From the NCBI GenBank assembly GCA_027490095.1, contig JAIXYT010000050.1:124001-188000 (forward strand): a stretch of DNA of 64,000 nucleotides, given 5' to 3'. This DNA comes from Sphingomonadales bacterium. GTDB lineage: Bacteria; Pseudomonadota; Alphaproteobacteria; Sphingomonadales; Sphingomonadaceae. Below the pieces are notes generated by a model. That model was given only the letters and a program-made list of their open reading frames with translations. It ran no database searches and was not told the origin of the DNA. Positions 1 through 8,270 of the stretch are shown here, piece after piece (the first letter of the stretch is position 1; each line of letters begins with the position of its first letter). Position numbers and translations under genes: made by a program.

Positions 1-1316
1 ATCGTGCGCCCGGCCCGCGCCGTGAAGGGCACCTCCAGCGGCCGCGTGTCGGTCGCCAGCCGAACCGTGCCCTGCGCGGCCAGCGAATCCACGCCGATCA
101 CCCCCGTGTCCGTGCGAAGCCGCAGTGTGGCCGCCCCTGCAGTCCAGGCCAGGGGCGCCTCCTTCAACGGCCCGTCCACGGCCAGCGTCGCGCGCAACCC
201 GCTGCCCGACAGCGCCGGGTTCACCACCTCGGGCTTCAACACGATCGCCTCCAGCCGCACGCCCTCGGCAACATTGTCGGTCGCATCGATCCGCCCGCTC
301 CCCGTCAGCTTCAGCGCTGCGGAAGACGCCGCCAGCCGGACATCGAACCAGTCCCCGTCCTTCGAGGCCTCGGCATCCACCGAGATCGCAGGCGCTGCAA
401 GGTCGGCCACAAGCCCCGGCCCCAGCAGCGGGGCAGGCAACAGCTGCCCCACGGCCCGGAATCGCCCGTCGTCCGCCGTCACCGCAAGGTCGGCGACCCG
501 CGTCGCAGCCGCCTCTCCACCCAGGTCGGCCACCACGCGCCCCCGCCAGCGCGCCCAGCTTCCTGCCCCGTCGGCCTCGATCCTCAGCGGCGTCTTCAGC
601 CCGGCCGCCGTCGTGACCAGCCCGCCCGCCGGCGCGTCCAGCCGGGCCTCCAGGTCGAAGCGGTCGCGGTCCGGCTCCGCATCCAGCAGCAGCAGCAGCC
701 CATCCCCGCGCCCGCTCGCCGCCCGCATGTCCAGAAGCACCCGCCCCGACCGGATCTCAACCCGCCCATTGGCCGACACCTGCTCCTCGCGCCCCAGCAG
801 CGGCTTTTCCAGCACCACCCGGGGCAGGTCGAACCGGCCGATCCGGATGTCGATGTCGGGCAGCAACGGTTCATCCGGGTCGCGCGGGTTCAGCGCCCAC
901 ATCCGCAGGACCCGGATCTCGGGCACCTCCAGCCGGTTGATGGACACCAGCCGCCGCACCAGCGTGATCGGCTCCCAGTCCACCTTCGCCCGCGGGATCA
1001 CCGCCAGCGTGCCATCAAGGTCCTTCACCACCACGTCGACCAGCTCGAACCGCGACAGCAGCGACCCGTCGATCCGCCCCACCTCGTATCGGATGCCCGA
1101 CGCCGGCTCGATCCCCGACACCCGGGCCGCCACGAAGGCCCGCCCGCCAGGCGTCTCGGCGAGCCACCACAGCCCCAGCGGCACCGCCGCTGCAAGCGCC
1201 AGGGCCACCAGCAGCAGCACGCCAGCCAGCCAGGCCCACCAGCTGCGCCCGCCGCCGCCGTCCGGCCGCTCGCCCAGCCCCTCCTCGGGCGCGTCCACGG
1301 CCGGCGTCTCCGCCAT
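1..1316 (-). CDS. tamB: TamB-like translocation and assembly module protein (partial, N-terminal part)
   Basis: Inner-membrane-anchored periplasmic protein expected to work with TamA in moving material (autotransporters and/or phospholipids) to the outer membrane. The ATG lies at 1316 and overlaps the tamA stop in a TGATG arrangement, so the two are translationally coupled. About 438 residues are visible and the frame is still open at position 1. After a Pro/Gly-rich cytoplasmic start there is one membrane segment (about residues 26-52), then a long extended region of alternating hydrophobic and polar residues typical of TamB/AsmA-like bridge proteins. The diagnostic C-terminal TamB domain lies outside the window, so the call rests on the N-terminal architecture and on the partner gene. 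Confidence 0.85.
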   Translation of the reverse strand, partial: MAETPAVDAPEEGLGERPDGGGGRSWWAWLAGVLLLVALALAAAVPLGLWWLAETPGGRAFVAARVSGIEPASGIRYEVGRIDGSLLSRFELVDVVVKDLDGTLAVIPRAKVDWEPITLVRRLVSINRLEVPEIRVLRMWALNPRDPDEPLLPDIDIRIGRFDLPRVVLEKPLLGREEQVSANGRVEIRSGRVLLDMRAASGRGDGLLLLLDAEPDRDRFDLEARLDAPAGGLVTTAAGLKTPLRIEADGAGSWARWRGRVVADLGGEAAATRVADLAVTADDGRFRAVGQLLPAPLLGPGLVADLAAPAISVDAEASKDGDWFDVRLAASSAALKLTGSGRIDATDNVAEGVRLEAIVLKPEVVNPALSGSGLRATLAVDGPLKEAPLAWTAGAATLRLRTDTGVIGVDSLAAQGTVRLATDTRPLEVPFTARAGRT

Positions 1317-3400
1317 CAGAAGGCCTGCCCGATCGAGATGTACAGCGCGAAGGTCGGATCCAGCGGGCCCCGGTTGATCGCCCGCGCCACGTCGATCCGG
1401 ATCGGCCCGAAGGTCGTATAGTAACGCCCGCCGACCCCGACGCCGAAGCGGGTTCCCTCGAGGCTCGGCACCGAACTGCTGTTCACCGAGCCTGCATCCA
1501 CGAAGCCCACCACCCCGAAATCGCCGAAGCGGTAGCGCACCTCGGTGCTGGCCTCGAACAGCCCCCGTCCGCCGATCGGCCGGCCGTTCAGCGCCTTCTC
1601 GCCCACCCCCTGGAAATCGAACCCGCGAACCGAGCCGCCGCCGCCGGCATAGAGCCGCCGGGTCGGCGCGATCGCGAACAGGTCGGCCCCCACGATGCTC
1701 CCCAGCCGCAGCCGCCCGGCCAGCACCAGCTTGTCGCCGATCCCCTGATAAACGCTGCCGTCGGCAAACATCCGGGCATAGGTCTCCACCCGGCTGCCCT
1801 CGCGCGACACCTCGGGGTTCACCTCCAGCCCCAGCCGGTAGCCCGTGGTGGGATCCAGCAGATCGTTCGACCGGTCATAGGCGATCCGCCCGGGAATGGT
1901 GATGAACAGGAAGTTCCGCAGCACATCGAACCCGGGGTCCGAATCGGGGTCGCGCGGCTCCGGCAGCGCGCGCTGCTGCTCCCGCGAGGCGCCAAGCCCG
2001 AACCCGACACTCCAGGTCCAGCGCTTCTGCCAGATCGGCGTCGAGGTTCGCTCGATCTCGGCCACCAGCGCAAAGGTCTGCGCATTGTAGGCGGGCGGCG
2101 ACAGGTTCGCGAGGTCGGCGACGAAGCCCAGAGTCCGGTCGCGCTGCCGCCAGTTGCCCATCAGCAGCTCGGCCCGCGCGCGCTGTTCCTCCGTCCCCAG
2201 CACTGCACGCGCGGTCAGCATGCCTTCGGGCTGCAGGAAGCTCCGGTGCCGCCAGGTGCCCTCAGCCCGGAACCCCTCCTCGTTCGCAAAGCCGATCTGC
2301 CCGGCAAGCAGCCGGTGCGGCCCCCGCGTGCCGTCGATGCGGATCTCGGTGACGGCAGCGTCCCCCTCCCGCACCCCCGTGTCCACCGGGGTCACCGTCA
2401 CGCCGCCGAACTGCTGGGTCGCGATCAGCGCGCGCCGCAGGTCGTCGACCAGCCGGGCGTCATAGGGCTGCCCGGGCCGGAAGCGCGCAATCACCTCGGC
2501 GTGGCGCTCGTCGAACGGCTTGAAACCCGACATGCGGATCGGTCCGAAAACCCCCAGCGGCCCCAGGTCACCCGTCAGCAGATAGGTCCCCGTCGGCGCC
2601 TCCTGGTCCAGCACCACGTCGCGCACGCCGATCTCGGCAAAGGGATAGCCCAGCCCGTTCAGCCGCCGCAGCAGGGCACCTTCCGCCTCTTCCACGTCGA
2701 TCGCGCGGATCGGGTCGCCCACCTCCAGGCCGAATCCCGCTGCAAGCTCGGGCCTGTCCGAGGGGATCAGGTCCAGCACGATCTCCCGCCAGCTGTAGCG
2801 CTCGCCCGGCACCACCCGAATGCGGACCTCCGCCCGTCCATCGGCCGCCTCGCCGATCGCTTCGGAATCGGGGGCCTGCGCGATGTCGGCCACCACCTCC
2901 ACCGTCGCGCCGTACCAGCCTTCCGAAAACAGGAGCCGCTTCATCAGCTCCTCGTCCGTCCGCGCGCGGCTGGCGATCTGCGCCGCGGTTGCCGGCCGAT
3001 TCTGCCCCCGGTGCAGCGCCGAAAGCCGCCGGAAGGTCGCCTCCAGCCCGGTCGGCTGCAACCCTTCCACCACCACCCGGTACCGCATGCCCTCCTGCGC
3101 CGCCTGCGTGAAGGTGAAGTCCGTCCGCGGTGCCGGATCAAAGGTCCCCAGCGGCGGCAGCGGCGCAAGCAGCGCGGGGTCGAGCGCTTCGACCGGCGGC
3201 ATCGCAATCGGCTCGGCAGCACCGTCCTCGGCGGCGGGGTCCGCCTCCGGGATCGGAGGCAGCGGCAGGAACAGCTCGTCGGCGCGCGCCGCCTCGGGCG
3301 GCGCCCCGGTCACGACCTGCGCCCAAAGCGGCCCGGCAAGCCCGAGCCCGAGGCACAGTGCAGCAGCATGGCAACAGGCAGGCGTCGGGCGCGATCTCAC
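1316..3400 (-). CDS. tamA: TamA-like outer-membrane protein, BamA/Omp85 superfamily
   Basis: Outer-membrane beta-barrel of the Omp85 superfamily with N-terminal POTRA repeats, the presumed partner of the TamB protein encoded directly downstream. The protein has a signal-like start (ending near LAGPLWAQ), a Pro/Glu-rich linker, POTRA-like repeats from about residue 90 to 330, and a C-terminal barrel carrying the VRGF lid-loop motif near residue 591 and a terminal Phe. The frame is open to an upstream ATG at 3481, but that would add an Arg-rich stretch before the signal peptide. A GTG at 3400 puts the signal sequence at the N-terminus and gives 694 residues, so I prefer it. The start remains uncertain. 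Confidence 0.88.
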   Translation of the reverse strand: MRSRPTPACCHAAALCLGLGLAGPLWAQVVTGAPPEAARADELFLPLPPIPEADPAAEDGAAEPIAMPPVEALDPALLAPLPPLGTFDPAPRTDFTFTQAAQEGMRYRVVVEGLQPTGLEATFRRLSALHRGQNRPATAAQIASRARTDEELMKRLLFSEGWYGATVEVVADIAQAPDSEAIGEAADGRAEVRIRVVPGERYSWREIVLDLIPSDRPELAAGFGLEVGDPIRAIDVEEAEGALLRRLNGLGYPFAEIGVRDVVLDQEAPTGTYLLTGDLGPLGVFGPIRMSGFKPFDERHAEVIARFRPGQPYDARLVDDLRRALIATQQFGGVTVTPVDTGVREGDAAVTEIRIDGTRGPHRLLAGQIGFANEEGFRAEGTWRHRSFLQPEGMLTARAVLGTEEQRARAELLMGNWRQRDRTLGFVADLANLSPPAYNAQTFALVAEIERTSTPIWQKRWTWSVGFGLGASREQQRALPEPRDPDSDPGFDVLRNFLFITIPGRIAYDRSNDLLDPTTGYRLGLEVNPEVSREGSRVETYARMFADGSVYQGIGDKLVLAGRLRLGSIVGADLFAIAPTRRLYAGGGGSVRGFDFQGVGEKALNGRPIGGRGLFEASTEVRYRFGDFGVVGFVDAGSVNSSSVPSLEGTRFGVGVGGRYYTTFGPIRIDVARAINRGPLDPTFALYISIGQAF

Positions 3401-3540
3401 AGGCCGACAAAGCCTCGGCTTTCCCGCAAAGGCAAGGCCCGACGGTCGGCAACGGGCCCGCGCGCGCCGGCGCCTTTGCACTGGCAGCCGTCCGGGCGCC
3501 GCGCTAGGCAGGCGCCTACACGCTCACGAAAGGATTTTCC

Positions 3541-3987
3541 GTGCCCGACATGCTGAAGCTCACAACCGACACAGGCGAGGTGACGATCCGGCTCCGTCCC
3601 GACCTCGCGCCCAACCATGTGGCACGCATGGTCGAGCTTGCCGACAGCGGCTTCTACGACGGGGTCCTCTTCCACCGCGTGATCCCGGGCTTCATGGCGC
3701 AGGGCGGCTGTCCGCACGGCCGCGGCACCGGCGGCTCGTCGCTCCCCAACCTCGCACAGGAATTCTCCGCCGAACCCCATGTGCGCGGCACCTGCTCCAT
3801 GGCCCGCACCTCCGATCCGAACAGCGCCAACAGCCAGTTCTTCATCTGCTTCGACGACGCCGGCTTCCTCGACCGCCAGTACACGGTCTGGGGCGAAGTG
3901 ACCGAGGGGATGGAGCATATCGACGCGCTGCCGAAGGGGGAACCGCCCCAGCGCCCAGGCAGGATCGTCTCGATGCGGAGCGCGTAG
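3541..3987 (+). CDS. cyclophilin-type peptidyl-prolyl cis-trans isomerase
   Basis: Catalyses proline cis/trans isomerisation during protein folding. At 148 residues this is a single cyclophilin domain with no signal peptide, so it is probably cytoplasmic. The active-site signature FHRVIPGFMAQGG is at residues 44-56 with the catalytic Arg at 46, and the SANSQFFI core motif is at 95-102. The start is GTG, preceded by an AAAGGA ribosome-binding site. It is divergent from tamA, and its 3' end faces the HslJ-like gene across a structured intergenic repeat. The family assignment is secure; whether it is a PpiB orthologue is not resolved. Confidence 0.93.
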   Translation: MPDMLKLTTDTGEVTIRLRPDLAPNHVARMVELADSGFYDGVLFHRVIPGFMAQGGCPHGRGTGGSSLPNLAQEFSAEPHVRGTCSMARTSDPNSANSQFFICFDDAGFLDRQYTVWGEVTEGMEHIDALPKGEPPQRPGRIVSMRSA

Positions 3988-4188
3988 CGCGAAAGGCGGC
4001 CGCAGCCTGGACCGGGATTGCGCAGCAATCGCGGGAAGGCCTGCGGACTCGCCGTCGCATCCGGCCGGCGTGCGGGCGGCTTTCAAGCCGGCCGACGCGT
4101 CCGACGATGCGGCTTTGCCGCGCTCTTCTTCCTTCTTCCTGAACACCCCAAGCGGACTCGGCGGCTCAGCCGCCGGCCGCGCCCGCGC
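3988..4188 (+). repeat. Family A structured intergenic repeat, copy A1
   Basis: It fills the whole gap between the convergent cyclophilin and HslJ-like genes. In order it holds stem GATTGC/GCAATC (4016-4030), a GCGGACTCG box, stem CGGCT/AGCCG, stem GCGGC-TTT-GCCGC (4109-4121) followed by a pyrimidine tract, and stem GGCGGC-TCA-GCCGCC. The same order recurs at 12630-12960 and 38723-38953. Confidence 0.75.
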
Positions 4189-4614
4189 CTACCTTCTGGC
4201 CTTTATCGATTTTCCGTCCGGCGCCGTCAGCGTCAGCACCCCATCCTTCACGCCATAGCCCGTCACCGCCCCCAGCGTGCCCAGGAACTGGCCTTCCTGC
4301 GTCATCAGCTGGTCAGGGCATGCCATCATGGTCGAGGCCATCTGGCTCATCTCCAGCTTCAGCCCGTCGGCCGCCACCGTATAGCCGCCCATGAACCGGT
4401 TGCAGCTGGCAGCGCCGAACACCCGGCCCTCCTCGAAGGTGATCGTCGGCTTGCTGCCGGTCACCACGGGCACGCCATTGATCTCGAACACCGCCCATTC
4501 CCCGCCGCCCAGCGCAGCGCCGCCCGTCGGCGCGGCAGCCGCCGGCTTCGGCGCAGGGGTCGGCGCGCAGGCCGTCATGGCTGCAAGGGCTGCTGCTGCA
4601 AGAAACCAACGCAT
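4189..4614 (-). CDS. META-domain (HslJ-like) lipoprotein
   Basis: A small lipoprotein of 141 residues belonging to the META/HslJ family, a group linked to envelope stress and heat resistance whose biochemical role is unclear. The ATG at 4614 gives a lipoprotein signal ending in AMTAC with the lipid-bearing Cys at 16, and it has an AGGAG site just upstream. The longer open frame (to 4701) would bury this signal. The conserved HslJ-type block CNRFMGGY is present. Its ATG follows the stop of the upstream DUF4239 gene by one base, so the two are cotranscribed. Cellular function is inferred from the family only. Confidence 0.8.
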   Translation of the reverse strand: MRWFLAAAALAAMTACAPTPAPKPAAAAPTGGAALGGGEWAVFEINGVPVVTGSKPTITFEEGRVFGAASCNRFMGGYTVAADGLKLEMSQMASTMMACPDQLMTQEGQFLGTLGAVTGYGVKDGVLTLTAPDGKSIKARR

Positions 4615-4615
4615 C

Positions 4616-5449
4616 TCATTCTCCTGTCTTTGGGGCATCCGGTGTGCGGGGGGCAGCTTTCGCGCGGGCCTGGGTCTCGCGCAACTGCTCCTGCGCTGCA
4701 ATCATCACCTCCTGCGGGGTCACGATCGTGCCCCGGCGCGGGCGGTTCAGGTCCGCAATCAGCGCCAGCACCAGCACCAGCAACAGGATCATCTCGAACG
4801 AGGCAAGCACATGCGCCCGGGCCGACTGGCCGCTCACATAGCCGATCAGCACCATACTCGCGAGCGGGAAGAACAGCAGCAGCAGCACAAGTGTGTGGGG
4901 AAGCCGGTTCTCCAGGGCGATGTCCCTGGCGGTTGCCATATCGAACATCTCGTTTGCCGAATTGACGATCAGCATCCGGTACGACCCGTCGGTCACGGCC
5001 GCGGTGGCGTCGACGACAGCCTCCCACACCTTCTGCTGGGCCACCCCCTGCCTGCGGCGCGCCTCGACAAGCTCGTCCTTGCTCACGCCCTGCCGGCCCA
5101 CCTCGACCCGCGCGGCCACATAGTCCTCCAGCGCCCCCAGCGCCTGCGCCCGCGGCTCGGGCGGCATCAGGTCGGTTCGATAGATGAAGGTGCCGATCGC
5201 ATTGCCTTCCGCCACCATCTGCGACCGGCGCTCGTCATAGCGGGCAACCGCCATCGAAACGGTGAAGCCCAGCAGCAGCGCCATCAGCCCCAGCGAGGCA
5301 GAAACCAGCACCCCCGGGTCGCTGTCCTTCGGCGGCCGTCGCCGGCCCAGCGCCCGCCCCAGCTGCACAGCAAGGGCGAATAGCACGAACATTGCAAGCG
5401 CAAGCAGCCAGATCGGGGCTGCTTCCATCGCAAGGATCAGCGCATCCAC
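4616..5449 (-). CDS. DUF4239-type integral membrane protein
   Basis: A 277-residue membrane protein with four predicted helices (about 10-32, 48-67, 185-206 and 213-233), a central soluble domain, and the closing LNRPRRG motif typical of DUF4239 (bestrophin-like) proteins. Function is unknown; distant similarity to bestrophin anion channels has been proposed for the family. It lies 7 bases downstream of mscL and one base upstream of the HslJ-like lipoprotein, giving an apparent three-gene unit mscL-DUF4239-HslJ. A mechanosensitive channel alongside it hints at a role in osmotic or envelope stress, but that is context inference. Confidence 0.75.
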   Translation of the reverse strand: MDALILAMEAAPIWLLALAMFVLFALAVQLGRALGRRRPPKDSDPGVLVSASLGLMALLLGFTVSMAVARYDERRSQMVAEGNAIGTFIYRTDLMPPEPRAQALGALEDYVAARVEVGRQGVSKDELVEARRRQGVAQQKVWEAVVDATAAVTDGSYRMLIVNSANEMFDMATARDIALENRLPHTLVLLLLFFPLASMVLIGYVSGQSARAHVLASFEMILLLVLVLALIADLNRPRRGTIVTPQEVMIAAQEQLRETQARAKAAPRTPDAPKTGE

Positions 5450-5456
5450 CGCGCCG

Positions 5457-5885
5457 CTACTTCTTCAGGCTGTCGCGGATCTCGCGCAGCAGCAGCACAT
5501 CCTCCGGTGTCTCGGGCGGCGCCTCGGCAGGCGCCGTCGCTGCAAAGAAGCGGTTCGCATTCTTCACGATCAGGAACACCGCAAAGGCCAGGATCAGGAA
5601 GTTCAGCGTCGCGGTCAGGAAGGCGCCATAGCCCAGCATCGGCACCCCGGCCGCTTTCAGCGTGGCATAGTCCAGCGTCTTGCCCGCAAGCTCGGCCGGC
5701 ACCGGCCCCAGCCGGATGAAATTCTCGGTGAAATCGGCCGACCCCGTCACCAGCGACAGCATCGGCATGATCACATCCTCGGTCAGCGACTTCACGATCG
5801 TCCCGAACGCACCCCCGATGATCACGCCCACCGCCAGGTCCAGCACATTGCCCCGCGCGATGAAGGCCTTGAACTCGTTCAGCAT
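5457..5885 (-). CDS. mscL: large-conductance mechanosensitive channel MscL
   Basis: Pentameric inner-membrane tension valve that releases solutes on hypo-osmotic shock. The 142-residue product begins with the near-invariant MscL N-terminus (MLNEFKAFIARGNVLDLAVG), has two transmembrane helices (about 16-40 and 80-105), and ends in the charged cytoplasmic helix LLLREIRDSLKK. The frame is open back to 5999, but the family N-terminus fixes the start at 5885. It is the first gene of a minus-strand run with the DUF4239 and HslJ-like genes. Length and motifs are normal for the family. Confidence 0.97.
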   Translation of the reverse strand: MLNEFKAFIARGNVLDLAVGVIIGGAFGTIVKSLTEDVIMPMLSLVTGSADFTENFIRLGPVPAELAGKTLDYATLKAAGVPMLGYGAFLTATLNFLILAFAVFLIVKNANRFFAATAPAEAPPETPEDVLLLREIRDSLKK

Positions 5886-6068
5886 GAAGACCCCTCTTGC
5901 TTGTCGATTGTCACCCCATGCTTCCCGCATCGATGGCGCCCGCGCAAGCCGGAAAGCACCGGCGCCGAAATCCCACCCGGCCCCAAACGGGTCCCACAAC
6001 GGGCTTGACGCGAAGCCCGGCCCAAGGGCTTACTCCGCGCCGATCAAACGCATCCGGGGGTCTTCACC

Positions 6069-6653
6069 ATGCGCATCATCCGCTTCGTCCTGCCGCTCGC
6101 CGCCGCCCTCTCGCTCTCGGCCTGCGGAATCAACTCCATCCCCACCAAGGAAGAAGGCGTCAACGCCGCCTGGGGCGAAGTCGAAAACCAGTACCAGCGC
6201 CGCGCCGACCTCATCCCGAACCTCGTCGCCACCGTGCAGGGCTATGCCAAGCAGGAACAGGATGTCCTCGTCGGCGTCACCGAAGCCCGCGCCAAGGCAA
6301 CGCAAACCACCATCAACGCCGGCGACCTCAACGATCCCGCCAAGGTCGCTGCCTTCAGCCAGGCCCAGGACGGCCTGACCTCGGCCCTGTCCCGCCTGAT
6401 GGTGGTGGTGGAAAAATACCCCGAGCTGAAGTCCGACCAGAACTTCCTCGCCCTCCAGTCCCAGCTCGAAGGCACGGAAAACCGCATTTCCGTCGCCCGG
6501 CGCGACTACAACGAGGCCGTGCGCGTCTACAACACCGAGATCCGCACCTTCCCGGCCATCATCGCCGCCAAGACCATCTATGGCGCCGAACCCAAGGCCC
6601 CCTTCAAGGCGACCGCCGCCAACGCGGACTCCGCGCCGACCGTGAAGTTCTGA
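6069..6653 (+). CDS. lemA: LemA family lipoprotein
   Basis: Membrane-tethered coiled helical protein of 194 residues. The N-terminus is a lipoprotein signal with lipobox LSAC (Cys19), followed by the LemA start region (NAAWGEVENQYQRRADLIPN) and long alpha-helices; it ends in a conserved-type segment around the phrase FPAIIAAKTIYGA. LemA proteins are widespread and their biochemical role is unknown. They are commonly encoded directly before TPM-domain proteins, and that is the case here: the next two genes both encode TPM-type proteins, so the three form a standard LemA-TPM-TPM cluster. Confidence 0.93.
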   Translation: MRIIRFVLPLAAALSLSACGINSIPTKEEGVNAAWGEVENQYQRRADLIPNLVATVQGYAKQEQDVLVGVTEARAKATQTTINAGDLNDPAKVAAFSQAQDGLTSALSRLMVVVEKYPELKSDQNFLALQSQLEGTENRISVARRDYNEAVRVYNTEIRTFPAIIAAKTIYGAEPKAPFKATAANADSAPTVKF

Positions 6654-6712
6654 TGGCACGTCCGGGCACCGCCCTTGCGGCGGGGCCCGGCCGACCTCAT
6701 GTCCCACCCATC

Positions 6713-7504
6713 ATGAAGCGCCTCGCGCTCCTCCTTGTTCTCCTGCTGCTGCCCCAAGCTGCAGTCGCGCAGGATTTCCCCAAGCTCACCGGCCGCGTGG
6801 TCGATGCAGCAAACATCCTGCCGCCCGACGTCGAGGCCCGCATCGCCGCCAGGTCCGAGGCGATCGAGAAGCAGACCAGCGCCCAGCTCGTCGTCGCAAC
6901 CGTCCCCAGCCTCGATGGCCAGGAAATCGAGGATTACAGCTACAAGCTCGGCCGCGCGTGGGGCATCGGCCAGAAGCGCGGATCCCAGGTTTCGGGGGGC
7001 AAGGGCACCGGCGACAACGGCGTCATCCTCCTCGTCGCCCCCAACGACCGCAAGGTCCGCATAGAGGTCGGCTACGGCCTCGAACCCATCCTCACCGATG
7101 CGCTCTCCTCGGTCATCATCCAGCGCACCATCCTCCCCGAATTCCGCGCCGGCAACCTGCCCGCCGGCGTCGAGGCCGGCTTCGACGCTATCGCGAAACA
7201 GGTCGAACTCCCGCCCGAGGAGGCCGCGAAGAATGTCGCGGCAGCCCAAGCCTCGGGCGGCGGCGACGGCGGCTTCCCGGCCGGCCTCGTCTTCTTCCTC
7301 ATCATCCTCTTCATCTGGGTCATGATCGCCTCCAGCCGCGGCAAGGGCGGCCGGCGCGCCCGCCGCGGCGGCCCGATCGTCGTCTGGGGTCCCGGCATGG
7401 GCGGCGGCTGGGGCGGTGGTGGCGGCGGCGGCTGGGGCGGCGGCGGCGGTTTCGGCGGTGGCGGCGGCGGCTTCGGCGGCGGGGGGGCAAGCGGCGGATG
7501 GTAG
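6713..7504 (+). CDS. TPM-domain membrane protein with Gly-rich tail (YgcG type)
   Basis: A 263-residue protein with a signal peptide (residues 1-20), a periplasmic TPM domain (about 26-160), one membrane helix (188-206), an Arg-rich stretch, and a C-terminal tail from about 226 made almost wholly of Gly, Trp and Phe. This is the usual YgcG-type layout. TPM domains have been linked to phosphatase activity and photosystem repair in other organisms; the bacterial role is undefined. The ATG at 6713 is chosen because it places the signal peptide at the N-terminus, although an in-frame ATG at 6653 touching the lemA stop also exists. It overlaps the next gene by 7 bases. Confidence 0.88.
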   Translation: MKRLALLLVLLLLPQAAVAQDFPKLTGRVVDAANILPPDVEARIAARSEAIEKQTSAQLVVATVPSLDGQEIEDYSYKLGRAWGIGQKRGSQVSGGKGTGDNGVILLVAPNDRKVRIEVGYGLEPILTDALSSVIIQRTILPEFRAGNLPAGVEAGFDAIAKQVELPPEEAAKNVAAAQASGGGDGGFPAGLVFFLIILFIWVMIASSRGKGGRRARRGGPIVVWGPGMGGGWGGGGGGGWGGGGGFGGGGGGFGGGGASGGW

Positions 7505-8172
7505 AGCTCACCCCGTCCGAACAGGCGCAGATCGCAGCCGCCATCGAGGCAGCCGAGGCCCGCACCGACGGCGAGATCGTCTGCACCCTCTCCGTCGAGC
7601 GCCACCGCTATGTCGAATGGGTGCTCGCGCTCGCCGCCGCTGCCGCCTTCCTAGTGCCCGTCCTCCTAACAGCGCTCAACCTCGGCCCCACCTTCTTCGC
7701 CTTCCTCTTCGGCCAGTGGCAGTCCGAACCGCTGTCCGACTGGCAGACGGTCGAGATCTTCGCCCTCATGCAGGTCACGGTCCTCATCCTCGCCACCCTC
7801 GCGCTCTGGTGGTCCCCCTTCGCCCAGCGCTGGGTCCCGCTCTCCATCCGCCGCGACCGCGTGCACGAAATCGCGCTCAAGCAGTTCCTCACCCGCGGCA
7901 TCCACCTGACGGCCGGCCGCACCGGCGTCCTCATCCACGTCAGCTTCGAGGACCATGTGGTCGAGGTCATCGCCGACGAATCGATCTATTCGAAGGTCCC
8001 GCAGGATCACTGGGCCGAAACCGCCGCCGCCCTCCTCAAGGGCATCCGCAGCGGCAACACCGCGCAAGGCTTCGTCGACGCCATCGCCCTTGCCGGCGAC
8101 GTGCTCGCCACCCATTTCCCCAAGTCCGACCACAACCCCGACGAGCTCCCCAACCGTCTCGTCATCGTCTGA
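7498..8172 (+). CDS. second TPM-domain membrane protein
   Basis: A 224-residue protein whose start overlaps the end of the preceding TPM gene by 7 bases. A short TPM-like opening (TPSEQAQIAAAIEAAEARTDG) is followed by two membrane helices (about 40-62 and 85-105) and then a second soluble block containing the TPM-type segments GVLIHVSFEDHVVEVIADE and LKGIRSGNTAQGFVDAI. The split by an inserted membrane hairpin is usual for this partner family. Function is unknown; its constant linkage to LemA and YgcG-type proteins suggests a common envelope complex (inference). Confidence 0.82.
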   Translation: MVELTPSEQAQIAAAIEAAEARTDGEIVCTLSVERHRYVEWVLALAAAAAFLVPVLLTALNLGPTFFAFLFGQWQSEPLSDWQTVEIFALMQVTVLILATLALWWSPFAQRWVPLSIRRDRVHEIALKQFLTRGIHLTAGRTGVLIHVSFEDHVVEVIADESIYSKVPQDHWAETAAALLKGIRSGNTAQGFVDAIALAGDVLATHFPKSDHNPDELPNRLVIV

Positions 8173-8270
8173 AACAGCCATCGTCTGACACAGCCGATGG
8201 TTGAGACAGGCCGGCCCGTCCGCTAGACGGGCGCCCGACTCCCTGTTTCCAGCCCCCCGAAGGACCCCAA

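Noticed and set aside
4-1377. 457-codon plus-strand open frame at the left edge
   Set aside because: Ser/Arg/Pro-rich antisense of tamB; the minus-strand frame shows a membrane anchor and TamB-like pattern and is coupled to tamA.
3988-4188. Tandem repeat or CRISPR array in the hairpin-rich gaps
   Set aside because: There are no regularly spaced identical repeats with unique spacers; the structure is a series of different stem-loops.
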